The notes under the pieces were generated by a model, which searched no databases, had not been told where the DNA came from, and saw nothing but the letters and a program-made list of their open reading frames with translations. A program made the translations under genes and the position numbers. A stretch of DNA of 64,000 nt from Torreya grandis (Eukaryota > Streptophyta > Pinopsida > Cupressales > Taxaceae), in assembly GCA_037957365.1 (NCBI GenBank), contig JARHVA010003262.1, forward strand, positions 905,001 to 969,000. The letters run 5' to 3'. Shown piece after piece: positions 1 to 15,620 of the stretch (position 1 is its first letter; each line of letters opens with the position of its first letter).

Positions 1-3000
1 TTTTTTCATCATTGATACACATAATTTTAAATTTAATGCTTAAACCTTTCTATATCAGTCCTAAATTAATTTCAATTTTAATATATTTATCCCTAATTTT
101 TTGGGATAGGTCTACTTCTAAAACCTATCTACCTAGTGTGATCTTATCCCTACTCCATTTGATAGATAATTTCTAAATTCAAAATATTCATTTGGGTCTT
201 CCCATATGTTTTATAAGGTTAGATAAAGTAAAATTTTCAAAGGTTTTACTATATAAGTAAATCAAAATATTATTTAAAATGGACTTAATCTTTATCTTGC
301 ACTTATATTTTACACTATTGCATATTATTTGATTTGTCCCTATTCTTATCAAATTTTAGGTCAAGTCAAGAGTTAAAATTATCAAGTATAAAATAAAAAT
401 TTATAAATATAGACATATATTCAAGGAGCACAATTGAACAATCACTCTAGGTGGGAGAATTACATGTGGATTGATTCCCTCCTCAAAGTATTTAGATACA
501 CAGGTATTAGTGAATCATCAAAGGGGGTGATTGGGGTTATCTCAACCCAATACACTTCCATTAAATTTTGGTAGGTTTCAAGCTCTCACAAGTTCCAATA
601 GGGTTCCAAAGTAAAAGAGAATGAAATAAACAAAATCTACATGGCAATTAAAAATTAAAATATCACTTCCATCTCAATAGACATAGGCATAGACAAAAAA
701 ATAGTCACATATTTTTCATAGTAAACATGGACAAGTTCACAGCCAATGGACATGACCAGCATATGTTGTTGTCTATGGAGTTTATACTTATGCAAGAATT
801 TTCATATATTTTTCCTCTAGATCTGAGTTATCACAGTCATGTCTTTTCTATTTCTCGCTATTAGATATTAGTTATAGTCAACCAAAATTCTTAAAAATCT
901 AAGTATCTTATTAATGGTTATACATACTATTTTTAGCATATGTAACTTATCAATTTTAATTTAATTTATTACTCAATTCTTCTTTAGATTCAAATTAATG
1001 CTTAAAATTCATATATTATATTCTTAATAGATTTAATACGTTTTATAACTTTTTGTAAAAAATTCATTTATTAGATCAAAAATTAGGTAAAAATTACATT
1101 TAATATAAGCATTTTATCCAAAACTAAAGGAATATAATTATTTTCAATATTCAAACCACTTAATCTAGCACTTCACCTTAGAGGGATAAGGTAACTAGCC
1201 TTCTTGGATGGCATTGAATGAAATCATGTAAGTGTAAAAAACACTAGGGCTAAAAGATGATTTTTTTTAATATGGGATGATAAAAAATCAAAACTAAAAA
1301 TAAGATTTTATTTATATAAATTTAAATGTCTAAAATAGAGGAAACCCTAAGGTAAACCTAGGGTTTATCGATATTAGAGACAATATTCAAGTTCACCGAT
1401 ATGATTTGTCTATTTTGGAATTAATGTCATTAATTAACCCTAACGAGATAGTATTTTTGTAAATGAATTTAGATTATCATATATAAAATAAATTACAGCT
1501 CTAAATGTAAAATATTAAAATTTATTCAACACTCTAATTTACTAAATATTTAAAATATCAAAAAGGGATAACATACATAAAAATTAACTACCCTATGGAG
1601 GACTAAAACTATAGGAATATTGTCAGAAGGATGGAAAACTAAACTACAAGTCATTCAGATCAAGATCTAGACCTCTACATATGCCTAGTTGGTATTGTAA
1701 ACATTAGGTCAATATTATTATATGTTATGTTCCTTATCTAATGGCTCTATCTTCGTGATTTTTTAATCTTAAGCAAGTGGTCCTATTTTTATTTTAGATT
1801 TATATGAAATCCCAAGGTTTGATTATGTGTGCAACTTACATAAATATGTCTCCTTCAATTAAAACCCTAGGTCCACTTGAAATGATAGAATTAGGCGGAA
1901 AATGATAATAAAGGTGGGTTGAGCTTACCTCAACTAGTCTACATTGAATGTTTTATCACTACCTACATATATAATACTTTAAATATGGAATTGAAACTAC
2001 ATGTACTTCTCCCCATTAAGTGAAAATTGATCAATATATTTAACATGTAATATATCTCTTGATAATTATAAATTAGCAACTTTATCTTGGCTCTTGAGTA
2101 CTTTAGACATGGTAAAGACTTGATCCTAGTGACTGATTAAAAAATTAGGAAGAATAGGGAAGCCCTCTTGATGTGAAAGTGTTTGAATATGCTTAGTATG
2201 TGTTTGATATATTCGATAATAGGCTTGTACCTATTTTTTTTATTCATAAGAGACATTTTGGGTAGTTACTCAAACCACTGCCATGAAAAATATATGAGCT
2301 AAAACATAGGAATGATTTAATTTTTATTAATTCTTGGTGTGAAATAAAACTAGCAAACATATACACTACCATCATATAATATGTTTTGAGTTTTATGTTA
2401 TTGTCTAGGAGATATGAACACTGAGAGATGTTTAGGTAAGATAAATAATTGGTTTGTGTTTTATTAAAATTTTGGTTAGGTGTATAATCGAATTAAGACA
2501 AATATCTGAGTAAAATGTAATGTATTTCAATGAGCATTCACACATAAATCTAGTTTTTAAACATACTAATAATTAGAGTTTTAACCAAAGAAATGAAAAG
2601 AGGATGAACACTTATCTATAATTTGAATACATAGGCTTGTAAATGAATATATCTAGTTATTACCCTAATTGAGATGCATTTTTATCTATAGGAGTGACTA
2701 TTTTGACTAAGATGTGGATTGTATATTTGGACTGCTATGACTTGTAGTTTGCTCCCTAGAGCACTATTTTGTCTATGATGACAATGGAGTAAATTTTTGA
2801 ACTAATGGATTATGTGAAACTGACTATATATGTGTTTCATCCTTATGGATATATGTGATCATTTCTTATATCATGTGTTGATCTTATCTTCTCCAAAAAC
2901 CTTAACAAGGTCCTAAACATAGATATGAGACATGAAATCAAGATAATGAGTAAAGGTCTAAGTTGAGCTAGCCTCAAAAACCTCTTTTAATTGAGTTTTT

Positions 3001-5353
3001 CATTAAATATCAAAACTCTAAAAAGGTCTTCATATTTCATGTATTTATCCCTTTACTCTATGTCTGTGACTGGATCATATGCATTATGAATCAAAATTCT
3101 CTTTTACATAGGTCCCTCTTTAGTCTAAACATGCAATTTATATGTAATAATATAAACTTTAGATATATGAGATCCATGTACCAAGAATATTTTGATGTGA
3201 TTTCATTCAAATGTATTTGTTAGGTAGGTAAGTGTTATATGTAAAATGCCTTTGAGGGTTTTATAAATAACATACTTATAATTCAGATTTGAAAACTTAT
3301 TAGTGCATAAAATTGAATGAAAAAGAATGAAATAGTTATAAATAAAGACCCAAAAAATATGTGAATCAAATTAATGACCATTAATGATTCTAAGACAAGA
3401 ACATGGTTTATGAAATTTAGTCAATGGTGTGTCTATTTTTAAATAGTAATTTTATTTAAAAGTAATAAAATGGTAAGATTAAAGAGGCAATGAACTAGGG
3501 ATCCCTGTGGTGAATATATGAATTTACATGGAAAAATAATATTTTTGAAATCTGAATGAAAACATTAATGTAAAAGATAAGAGAAAGAGCCATAGGACCA
3601 AGATGAACCAATAGATTCTTATTCAGTATCAGGAACTTCTAGATGTGAATTGACAAAAAATCATAGTACTTGTGTTAACCAAATTTGGGTGTCTCCATTT
3701 CTCCCCATTTTATTCTAGTAATGTAATAAAACTAAAGAACTATAGTAAAATGAATACAAGTGATACCTAATCTTACATGTGTCACACATGCTTATTTGTA
3801 AGTGGATATGCCATGGGTCCCATATAGTCAACCCATGTTGAGATAAGAAGATCTCTAATCTTAATCTTTTTTGGCTAGATAAATGAATAATACTTTGAGT
3901 ATTGCCTATGGATATGAACCCAAATTTGGAGTCCATGTGTATAATTTAAGTAAATCACTATGTTATAAAGAGCCAATTTGAACTTACCCCTAATCTTTAT
4001 AATTTATATATGTGCCTAGAAGTTAAAACGTTGTCTAATCTCAACCCTACACAACCCAATATACTAGGTACTAGTGCAAATATTGGTGTAAAAACTTAAT
4101 CAACTACTATTTTTAGCCTTAAGTTTCGTTATGGTATAAAATTGGTGAAATACCTAGAATAAAATTGGTGTATATATAATTTGAACTAATTCTAGTGTAA
4201 AATTGACATTAATTTCCATTCCTTATATAAAATCTAGTTCAAAAATTGAGAGATGAGACCATATGCCACACACATTCCCATAATCTAGTAACTTAGATAA
4301 CTAGGTCATAAAATCTAAATAAAAAATTTGAATTCTGAGAAATAACTTCTTAGTTATGTGTATATGTGTTGAGCACATTCCCCCACTATCATAATTTACA
4401 TAAAACTTAGTTAAACTATGCCAAATGTGACATAATCTATGAACATGTTGCTTGTCCTAGTGATTTGTATAAATATCTACCAAATAAGATTAAATATTTG
4501 TTTTACCTAATAAAAAACATTGTAGTAACTATGATAATTTGTGATAGTCTAAAATAATAATTTATATGTGAATCGAGATGATTATGAATTGTTTTGGACA
4601 ATAATGCATTTGGTTATTGTCTCTAGGGTGTAGACCTATCTAAACATATAAATGGATAAAATATGAAATCAACTGAGCATGTTTTGAGTGTACTATATCA
4701 AAATATAAATAATGTATGCCATACTATGTAAGAATTATATATAATATATGCATAATTTATATCAAGTGTTCATAATCTGAGTTAAGTTGTAATGTAATAA
4801 GTAATTTTTTATAAACTAAAGTATATTTTAATCAAAACTAAAATATATTATGTATTAAATAAGTTCTAGTATAATATAAATCTACATTAGACATGTAATG
4901 AATATTTATTGATCCAACTACTCCTTATTTACTAAGTTTTATAAAAATAATACCTATGTATGCCTCCTTTTTGGTGATGGAGATGAAACTGGTGTATATA
5001 GATCAAACCCAAATTAAGAACAAATTTATTTTCAAGTATTAATTTATTTTATAATTTAAAAAAATTATTACCAATTTTTTTATTAGCAAAAAAAAAAAGA
5101 ATTTTGAACTATATGTGAGTAGTCATAGCAATCAATGAATTTTTATATACAAATAAAATAAGATATAATGACGTATCAAAATTTTTGAGGTGATATCAAA
5201 ACATAGATAACATGAAAAATCACATAATCTCTACCACATGAAAGAAGTATGTTTTGAAAAGGAGCTATGAATATCTAGATACAAGTGATTCATTATGGTA
5301 AGCCATGCATTTTGATAATGTTGAGCTTGTACTATAGTAGTATGAAATTGTTG
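1..5353. other. AT-rich intergenic DNA, no recognised gene
   Basis: Only short open frames occur here and none shows a recognisable motif on either strand. No LTR ends, target duplications or similarity to the retroelements further right were noticed. It may be old, decayed transposon sequence, but nothing seen proves this. Confidence 0.5.
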
Positions 5354-5548
<195 letters not shown>

Positions 5549-5984
5549 AAAATATTAAAATTATTATTCATTTGAATATTGAAAATATTTTAAACTTTTA
5601 GCTTTGATTTAGAAAGTGCCTCAAAATTGAGTGATTACTTGTAGTAGATACAAGGAGGTTGAGGCCTTGATGAGGATGTCAGACTAGTGAGTATCAAAAT
5701 TGAATCTTAGTACTTTATTTTGAAAATTTCCTTATATTATTTTTATTTATTTTAATTTTTAATTTTAAAATTAGATTTTTTTTTCTATCAACACCATCTT
5801 TAACAAGATTTTTGTGTCCTTTTTGGCTTACATGTCAAAATCAATCATTATATGTTAGATATTATTTCTTTCAGACTTATATTTTATCATTTCTAATGTA
5901 AAATTTGAGATTATAGTTTATTGTAGGATGATATTTGGGATAAATAGTTCTAACATGTTCAGATGATGAAGACAGTGTGTGCAT

Positions 5985-7080
5985 TTTATCTTTATCATGT
6001 TAAGAGAATTATGATTGAGAGGGTAGGCTTGAGCTATGTGGAATGGATAAATATGATGCCTTATGACATTCATATGATTTGTTCCTTAGTTGAGAGATGG
6101 ATGTTGATACATGTAATTTTATTTTGTTGATTGGAGAGATGATAATCACATTATAAGATGTTTAGTAGATATTGAGATTTCTAATGATGAGGACCATTGT
6201 TATATTATAGGTTCATATGAGACCAATCCACAAGTATATTTCTCATAAGTATTTGATTGGGAGATCATATGGGCATATTTATCATACTAGATATTTTTAT
6301 GTATTATTATTGGATATCATTATGTATTTTGTTTTACATGTGCACAATTTTTTAGCTATGTTATTGGATTCATTCATAGCATTGGATAGTTGGGGATTAT
6401 TGATTTACTATAAGATACATCTATTATTTATGACATTGAGGAACACAACACTATGTACTCATGGGGCCACACTATGAAATTTCATTTTTATTAGGACCTA
6501 TATAGATTTACTCATAAGGATTTTAGTGGTGGTATCAGATTTCCCACACTTCTATGTTGTCATACATATATAATATTATAGTGACATGACCTATTGGGAT
6601 GCCTCATAATGGGTGGGCACATCCCTAAATTTATGCACAAAGATTAGCTGAGTAGAGGCTAGGTTTGAGACCATAGTAGTATAAGCTATAGGAGGTTGTT
6701 GGATGATTTGATTTCAAATTCCATAAAATAAAGGACTTATAGAGAGGTATTTTTGGGTGTCTTGAATATTTCATACAATTATGTTAGATTCATATTATTT
6801 TTTGGTTTCATGATAGGTGGATAAATGTTCATGAGATATTTCAATATGAATGTGTCACACAGTAGTTTGGTGTGCAATAAGATGTGCACCCAACATCATG
6901 GGTGTGATGATTAAGTGTGAAAGTTGTGGTGAGGCTATGGGATAGAGGTAGGTCATCTAAGGTTGATCTTGTTCCTATACCTATGAGTGAGAGGGATCTA
7001 GTGATAAAGATACCTTATATGGATGATTTAGGTTATTCAAATGCTTATGTTATATGGTGGTCTAAGCATAAATGACCTAG
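5985..7080 (+). pseudogene. Decayed plant mobile domain (PMD, MAIN/MAIL1-like) gene
   Basis: Conceptual translation in three shifting frames gives, in order, the landmarks of the plant mobile domain (older name aminotransferase-like PMD). These are GLSYVEWI...MICSLVERW (about 6022-6105), GEMIITL-DV (6133-6165), MYSWGH followed by a DLYR-like segment (about 6449-6530), and a block resembling QFG(V)Q-DVHPT (about 6839-6893) with a WW pair near 7053. PMD proteins normally read ALVERW...GEMTITL.DV...YSWG.A...LYR...QFG.Q. The order and spacing fit the family; the many stops and frameshifts show it is dead. PMD genes exist as host genes (MAIN, MAIL1) and as cargo of plant transposons. I cannot tell which this was. 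No terminal repeats were found around it. The 5' limit is uncertain. Confidence 0.62.
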
Positions 7081-7736
7081 CTTATTTCTAGTTAAAGTAT
7101 ATGGTGTTAAAGATATTAAAATATATTAATTTCCTCAAGGTGATCATTGGTTGAGGTACAAAGTGTTCAATGTAACTCTAGTGTATGTTAATTAGGTTAT
7201 GAATAATAGCTGATATTTTGCATTTATGCATCTATACATAAGATACAGATTATTGGATTATGACTATTGATTTCATGTTATGAGAGTTTACTTAACACAT
7301 GCCTAATGATGTTATGAAGGGAGGTTTGATCAAGTGAACTACAACAGTTATAGGGGTACATGCTTTACTAAATGATTTTGCTACCATTGCCGTTACTACT
7401 TATGTTCATTCTACTAAAGAACATGATGACTTGAGGGCATAGTTGTCTAGAGCACAAATTCCCTTGCTAATATGGATCCTACCTTTAGGTCCTAATATAT
7501 TAGATGAGTATATTCAAATATATATAAAGCATTTATGCATCAAAAAATCAAGTAGATCCCATGGCTTATAATTCTAGTGATAAATTGATATTATATACTA
7601 AGGATGTCAGGATGGAAACAAAGGGTCATGTTTACCATGCTCCCCTTATTTGGTGACTATCTCTGTTATATTATATACAATTTCACTATATTTCATGGAT
7701 TTTTTGTGTGTGAGCATGCATATGATTTCAAATGCA
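7081..7736. other. Unassigned stretch after the PMD remnant
   Basis: Low-complexity-poor AT-rich DNA directly after the PMD remnant. It may hold the decayed C-terminal part or 3' region of that gene, but no motif supports this. Confidence 0.4.
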
Positions 7737-7814
7737 TGTGTGTATATATGTATGTATGCATTTATGTATATATATCTCTATGTATGTATGTATATGTATA
7801 TGTATCTATGTGTG

Positions 7815-7910
<96 letters not shown>

Positions 7911-7942
7911 CATGTATGCATGCATGTATATATGTATGTATA
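7737..7942. repeat. Compound microsatellite (TATG)n-(TA)n-(TG)n-(TATG/CATG)n
   Basis: A mosaic of TATG, TA, long TG and ATGC/ATGT tetranucleotide runs covering about 200 bp. Open frames of VCVC/MYVC type over it are repeat artefacts. Confidence 0.96.
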
Positions 7943-9230
7943 GTTTACTTAGTATTTAATTTTTTTTTTATCTTATGAATTTGGCACATGGTAATTTTAA
8001 ATGAATATTTTAATTTTATTGTATATGAGAATTTTTAACATTTAAAATATAATTGTAATGTATATTTGAGAATCATGTAAATAAATACATGCAACCTAAA
8101 TAATCATCTAACTAACCTAAAGCAAATATAAATTGTGAACATGCATATCTTAATCATTGTACTTTCATTGTGGAACTATCATGTTATAAATAACTATAGA
8201 AGGAATTTATGTCACATATATCAAAAAATATTTTATCAATTGTCACATTATAAATGTTGATTTATTTTTATTTTCTTGTATTACAAATAAGCTATATGTT
8301 GGTTTAGATTACTGTATTAGCTTCCATTTTTGTTGAACTAGTGATAAAATTGATCTCTCATAACTTTATTCTCTAGATGAATCTCTACCTACATGATAAG
8401 TGACCATTGGTTCCTTAATAGGAATTTCCTAACATAAATAAATAATTGTAGAATGTGATCTAATGGAATGAAGAGAAGGATACTTATATCTCCCCTTAGT
8501 AAATGTGATACTACCTTTGTTAACATACTATGAAATATTACTTCTAAGTGCACAAAAATCATCATCCTAATGACCATTAATATGAAGATATTTTTTATTG
8601 AATGTGAAAGATGGTTTTAGAGGGACCCTACCCATACAAAATAACCACCTCCATGGCTAGTAACATAGAGCAAGGGATTAACAAACATAGTAAAAAACTC
8701 AAAACCACTAGAAAGAAAAAGAAAGACATAATAGAAAAATAGTTGATACATAACTTACATTAAAAAGAAAGGAAAATTAATGCAATGATAGTTATAATAA
8801 GGTCTATTTATGATTTTTTATAATCAATGTGGTGGATGATAATGATTCAGAGGAAGTGTAATCATCATTATATATAATAATGTCTCAGGAATGTAATGAG
8901 TCTTATATCCAAATGAATCAAACTAAATGGGATACTTTATTACATAACATGTTATATGATTTTATTTTACAAATAATTATTTACTTCTATTTAGTACCTT
9001 AAATTGTGGTTTATATTGAATATTTACTTTTTGAAGAAGTGGATTGGGATCCTCAACTTTGTTAAGTGACTTTGGTGGTAACATCTCAATGAAAAATTTT
9101 GCCTCTTTATTTATTTTGATAAGTCTCAATTATATACAAAAAATTAATATATATCTCAATATTATCCTACTTAGTAAATCCAAACTAGATGAAGGTCATC
9201 AAATAACATATATTGTGATACTTTTTATAT
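7943..9230. other. AT-rich DNA with no recognised gene
   Basis: No motif was recognised on either strand. The right edge is set by the start of the D-family LTR at 9231, so this is flanking DNA of the retroelement complex. Confidence 0.5.
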
Positions 9231-12200
9231 TGGGGGCATGACCGAATTGGATCTGCTAAGCCTAACCAATGGATCTCTTATCACATAACACTCTAAAGGA
9301 GAGGTTTATAAATCCCATAATCAAATAAAATTATTAAATAACCTTAGATATGCCTTCTAATATATAAAATAAAACTAATCTAGTTCTCACCAAAGCTTGT
9401 GGCATAAATGGGGATGGTTTAACACAAACATACAATCAATGGATCATGGTAGGTGAATGGGGGGGATAGATCACTTAAGATGGAAGATGGAAATCAAATA
9501 ATAACCTATATTTATACTAATTTTAATTATAAAATTAATAATCAAGGATTTATACATTGAAAACCTATTACTTTGTGTAATATCTATCTATCAAATGAAA
9601 TAGCAAAAGTTAGATATACTTACCTTTGGTTGAACCCATGAAACCTCAATCTCTCCTTTATCCAATGGTGTTTTATAAGAGGTTGTTGTGGATATATAAG
9701 GATCACACTATATAAATTAGATATAGTTTCAAATACTCATACTTTACATACAATACTTCCCATAAGACAAGTTATCTTCCCTCTAAGGAAAACCCTAAGC
9801 AATGGCTCCAAATATAGATGTAGTATAATTTCTAGTTGTAATAATGTGAAAACTAATGTTCATATCTATTGGATTGAAATTAATTTTTTTTTATAATAAT
9901 GGATATGTCCTAATCCTTCTATAATTTTAGTTGACAAGGTCAACCAACACAACCTAGTTTTAAGAAAAAGTTATCATTAAGCCTCAAACTAGGTCAACCT
10001 CGCTAGATTGGTTATGTAGTGTGCACTTTAACTTTTATAACATGGTTAACTTAACCAAAATTGTAGGAAAAAATGGTGTTTAATTAGTTAGGTAATATTT
10101 AAAATAATAATTTCTTATGGAAATGGATAAATGGGATTTTTTTATTTGGGGTAATGAATGAATTGACAAACAATCTTATGAAGCACAAAATATCTACCCA
10201 CCCCTTTTTTGGTGCACCCTTTGAGGTGTGTAAAGAGATCAAAAATTAATTTTTTCCTTCAAGAGAGAAAATGTCAGTAAAAAAAAGTCCAAAAATATTA
10301 TGTGTATTTATATGCTCCACTCAAATCTCATCACATATCATGTAGGTATAACATATGATGGTGCTTCAAGAAAGAGCATAACAATTTACAACACTAATCT
10401 AATAAATTATATTAAATTAAAAAAATTGAAATGATAGTATGGAAATTTTGGAAATAATTTAAAGTACAATATACATACCTTGACTTACCTTTATCATTGA
10501 ATGGTTGTCTATTGTATTTGTATTCTTAATCAAGTGGGTTGTAATAACTACTTTTGACAAACCCTAATGATATAATGATAAAGAGAAATCACATGAAAAA
10601 TCAAAGTAAATGAAAACTTTCATAACTAAATAAGTCACTTTTTATAATTGGTAAGATGGGATGACTAAGTCTAAGTTAGGATAAAAAGACCAAGTAAAAT
10701 GAATAAAAGAGGGAAGATCGGGTAACAAAAAATCCAAGACTACTAAAAGACTACCAGAACCAATAATTTCATCATAAATAATAAAAGTAACAATACATAT
10801 CAAACCAAGAACACATGAAGCTTAAATGATGGAACCAACATCGATTTAGGAGAAGTCACAATCCATACTCAAACATAGATGGAAAATTATCATGAACGTA
10901 AACAACATTGAGGAAAGAGAAGTAACAATCCATAATCAACAATGGAAAAATGTAAAGTAATGGAAAAGAAATGAAATAAAATATACCATGAAAAGGGTGA
11001 AAAATATAAATTAATATATGAAACATAGCCAAGGGAAATATAATAAGGAGAAGGTAATGATTATAAAGGGTCTTATGACCAATCAAATATGTAGCTTCAA
11101 TTCTAATGATAGATTAACTAAGAAAACCATACTATGAGCATGCCTAAAAGATATGAAGAATAGGGAATAGAAAATTTGGAAAAATATTTATAAACAAACT
11201 TGCCTATCAAGGGGGAAAGTTAAATGGGTTGTGGGGGAAATGAAAGTGGAAATAAGGTTTAGAATTCTTCCCATAAATAAGACACTCAAATCACTTTAGC
11301 AAGACAGAGAGGTTTTCGATAGTAAGGACTCCATAGAACACATCCTATCCATGAAAATTTGTGTTAAAAAGTGAAGTATGAATATCATCCCATGAAGTAT
11401 ATATATTTAATAAAAATTAAAATGGACCTACCTTCCCACAACATGTTCCTCATTCTTAAGGGACCCCTTACAAAGTCATTGATCTACTATAAATATTGCA
11501 TACTTGTGTGAGACATAAATTTATTTATTTGTGAAAGTATGAGACCTCCTACCATAGTATATTATCCCAACACACCCCAATGGACCTTAGCTCTAATATG
11601 AGGCCAAATTTGTATTTTTAGATTCAACCAAGATAGGAGATGTGCTTGATAGTAATCACATCATTTGGTGTGATTTTTGACTTTTGAATGTTTATTTTTT
11701 TCCTTTTGATCATTGAATTTTGTTTGAATGATTTATATTTTAATTTTGATTTCTTTTATATATTACTCCTCCATATGGATTCATAAAAATAAACATGGGT
11801 GTTATAAATGACTATCACTAGATAACTTACACTTGGAGTCTATAAAAAGGAACTTAAGGAGTAGGGTGTGTAAGACTCATGTTATTGAAAGTTAGATAAT
11901 ATTGTGATCTTTAAATCAAACTTGGTGTGCCCATAGTGAAAATATAATAAGGGAAGGGATGAAAGTGAACATGGAAAGATCAAGAACCTCAAATCATAAA
12001 AAGGTATAGTTTTAACATGGGACAATGATAGGTACGTATTAATCATCATCATAATAAATAGAGTATGTGAGTGGAGACATGAGAATAGATTAGTAGAATT
12101 ATTAAAATCAAAATAATATGATTAAATTTAAGAGTATGAAGTCACAAATCTCAACCATTACCTTATTTTTTTGGGAATACACTTATCTAAGGCTACATAC

Positions 12201-12600
12201 AAAATTAATCTCTAAAATGAAGATTTGTGAGGAAGGCTTAGTCATATATGAGGTCTTAGATTGTAACTCATGAAAGGTAAACCAAAGAGGTGTAAAAATG
12301 AAGGATTTACATAGTAAATATGGTATTTTTTTAGGAAGTTCTTGTCCTATCCAAGGTCTCATACTAAAACTCACAAAAGTAAAACCATGGAGGTGTAAAA
12401 AGTACTTGAGTTTGTAAATCTAGAAACTAATAACTCAAAGGAAACTAGAAGGCTAACTAGCAAAAAATAAAAAATAAATAGGAACATATTTATGAGGATG
12501 GATAGCTATTATCCATGGTATTATGATGCAAACTCATGAAATATATAAGTGAATAAATGTAAATAGACCAAAAGACCAATGCTAATAATTATGGTTATTT
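9231..12600 (-). repeat. LTR of D-family gypsy (outer left copy)
   Basis: This stretch aligns along its length with 50,933-~54,400 and, for its first 1.1 kb, with 62,389-63,478. Landmarks shared in order are GCATGACC near the left end, a block at about 9,370 (CTAGTTCTCACCAAAGCTTG), CCACCCCTTTT..GGTGCACCCTTTGA near 10,200, a GGTGCTTCAAG block near 10,360, and 'CTCACAAA' repeats near 12,200-12,400. The left end TGGGGGCATGACC matches TGTGGTCATGACC and TGAGGTCATGACC at the other copies, each preceded by different or internal sequence. The right limit is not sharp, because alignment continues into the internal region. The LTR is about 3.4 kb long, which is large. It is the 3' LTR of the minus-strand element D. 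Confidence 0.78.
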
Positions 12601-12789
12601 AAATTGATGCAATACTATGCTTTAAGAAGCTTTGAAAAACCTCCAAGAAGTGTTAGCACCATAGTATATAGAAATATATAAAATACATGTAAGACAATAA
12701 TAATATTGGAAATGGAAATTCAAGTAAAATATTTCCTTAAAAATTGAGAATTTGTGGGTTATTTGAAAATATTTCTTTAATTAGTTTTT

Positions 12790-14060
12790 TTTAGGTACTA
12801 AAACCAAGAATGTCTTTAATGAGGTAAGTACCCCACCATTTTTGAGTGCAATTTCCCTATTTTTTGTGGGTATAATATAATTTAAGGATTAAATATTAAA
12901 TATTTAAGGTACATTGACTTTTTTTTATGTTGTTTTACAATTTAATCTTTGTATTTTTAGTTATGTTTCAAAGTAACCATATGATGATCATCAAAAAGGT
13001 CTAGATCATGAAGATGAGCTTCATGGAGTTATTCATTAAAGATTATACCCTGAAGATAAATGTGTAAGGTATCTCAACATATAAAGGTAATATATATTCA
13101 AATTTTTATACTAAAGAAAAGGGGATTACCAAGTAGACATATGAATACTAGTACAATAAGCCCAAATTGCAGGATAAAGTTTGAGATGCCACTTATAATG
13201 AGAATATTTTTCTTTATTTTTTAATATTTTATTAATAATTTTTTTAGTGGCCTCTACTTGGCCATTTAATTTAGGATGATAAGGTGTGGATAATTTGTGT
13301 GTGATTTTTAATTTAACACATAATTGGTTCATATCCTTATTTTTGAAATTATCATTATTATTAGAGATAATGGTATAGGGGATTACAAATCTATAAATGA
13401 TTTAATTAAGAATGAACTTGGATATAGTGATACCTATGACATTAATAATGGGCACATATTTAACCCACTTAGTGAATTACTAAATGGTCATGATTATGAA
13501 GACATGACCATATTAAGAGAAAGCTAATTTTCTAATGAGATATAATCCCCACATAGAAAATGGTTAAGAATTTTTTAATGTTTAAAGATTAGTTGGAGGA
13601 GAGTGAATAATATCACAATGTAGTTTGTATGGATTGCACTTTTTGGTGAATTTGATGGCATATTTTTCAATTATGGGCTATAATATCCCATGCATATGTA
13701 TTTATAGGTTGTAGTATGTTTTCTACAGTGACCAATGTAAATACCCACATGTGTTTGTTTGAGAAGAGAAGGAAATTAATCTTGGGTGACACAATAGAGA
13801 AAGTTACTTTTATCATTATGATAATAAAGGATATCATATGATAAGACATATTTATAAGCTTATTTATGAATTCTTTTTTTTTTTAAGAATCAATGTTAGT
13901 AGGATAAGTGTGGTTCTCAATAAATTGGATGATATTTTTGTACCATGGGAATTTTTAGATAGTGACAACCTCAATATGAAAAATAAGATAATCATTTGTG
14001 GTTGGTAATGAATATGGTGATTTGTGTATGTTGATGAGAAATTATGAATCATGAATATTT
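12790..14060 (-). pseudogene. Element D integrase remnant
   Basis: The clearest piece (13332-13126) reads LCVKLKITHKLSTPYHP then LNGQVEATKKIINKIL, the core of a gypsy integrase around the catalytic Glu (the E of GQVEA). This is followed by WAYCTSIHMST, the usual WAYRTS-type segment. Upstream (about 14.0-13.85 kb) YKNIIQFIENHTYP matches the segment before the zinc-binding HHCC region of Tat integrases. Stops and frameshifts interrupt it, so it is not functional. Element E at 54.5-55.8 kb has a homologous copy. Confidence 0.85.
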
Positions 14061-14199
14061 TGATGAGGCTAAAAAATAGAGGTGGATATAGAAAGTTAAT
14101 AAGCTATGGCATTATGCTCTCATGGAATTGATTCTACAGTGAAAGATTTGAATTATTTATAAAGAATGGTGGAATTTTGGTGATAATCAATAATATTTT

Positions 14200-14460
14200 T
14201 AATTTTACATAGATAATCACCATTGATTTGATGACAAATGAGTTGTGAGTCACCTAAATCTAGATTTATGGTGACTTGCATTCCTAAGATGAGAGCCTTA
14301 TACTCAACCATGTTATTAGTAACATTGAAGGTTAATCAAAAAGCAAGAGGTATGATTTTTCGATGAGGATCAGCTAAGAAACATTATACACCATCTCCTT
14401 AAAGAAATTTAGCACCATCAAAATGGAACATCCAAGTATCTTCATGTAGGTGAATTGTAA
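14200..14460 (-). pseudogene. Element D second (archaeal-type) RNase H remnant
   Basis: The minus-strand frame reads a WMFHFDGAKFL segment (first catalytic Asp in FDG), then NVTNNMVEYKALILGMQV (Glu in VEY), then LGDSQLICHQING (Asp in GDS). This D-E-D pattern with NN.VEY.ALI.G and GDSQLI..Q..G is typical of the additional RNase H of Tat/Ogre gypsy elements. It lies between RT and integrase. Stops disrupt the frame. Confidence 0.78.
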
Positions 14461-14719
14461 CTTCAGGTAATTATTAAATGATGACTTTAGATTTTGGTTT
14501 AGAAATGGAAGTTTATATTTCATCAAGATTATTTGATTTAAGGTAAACTATAATTTTTTTAAAATAATATTTGAGTGAAATAAATTGATTAAGATGTTTA
14601 GTGTATAAGATTTCTTCATCAAGAAGAGTATCTTGAAGTTGATCAGTGGCTAGTATAGGAGTGTTAACAAGTTAATCAACAATTACTTAGCCTTTGAATA
14701 AACTAAAAAACCTAAATGT

Positions 14720-15620
<901 letters not shown>

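Noticed and set aside
7604..7978. Three overlapping open frames rich in VCVC and MYVC
   Set aside because: They arise from the compound TG/TA/TATG microsatellite; no domain is seen.
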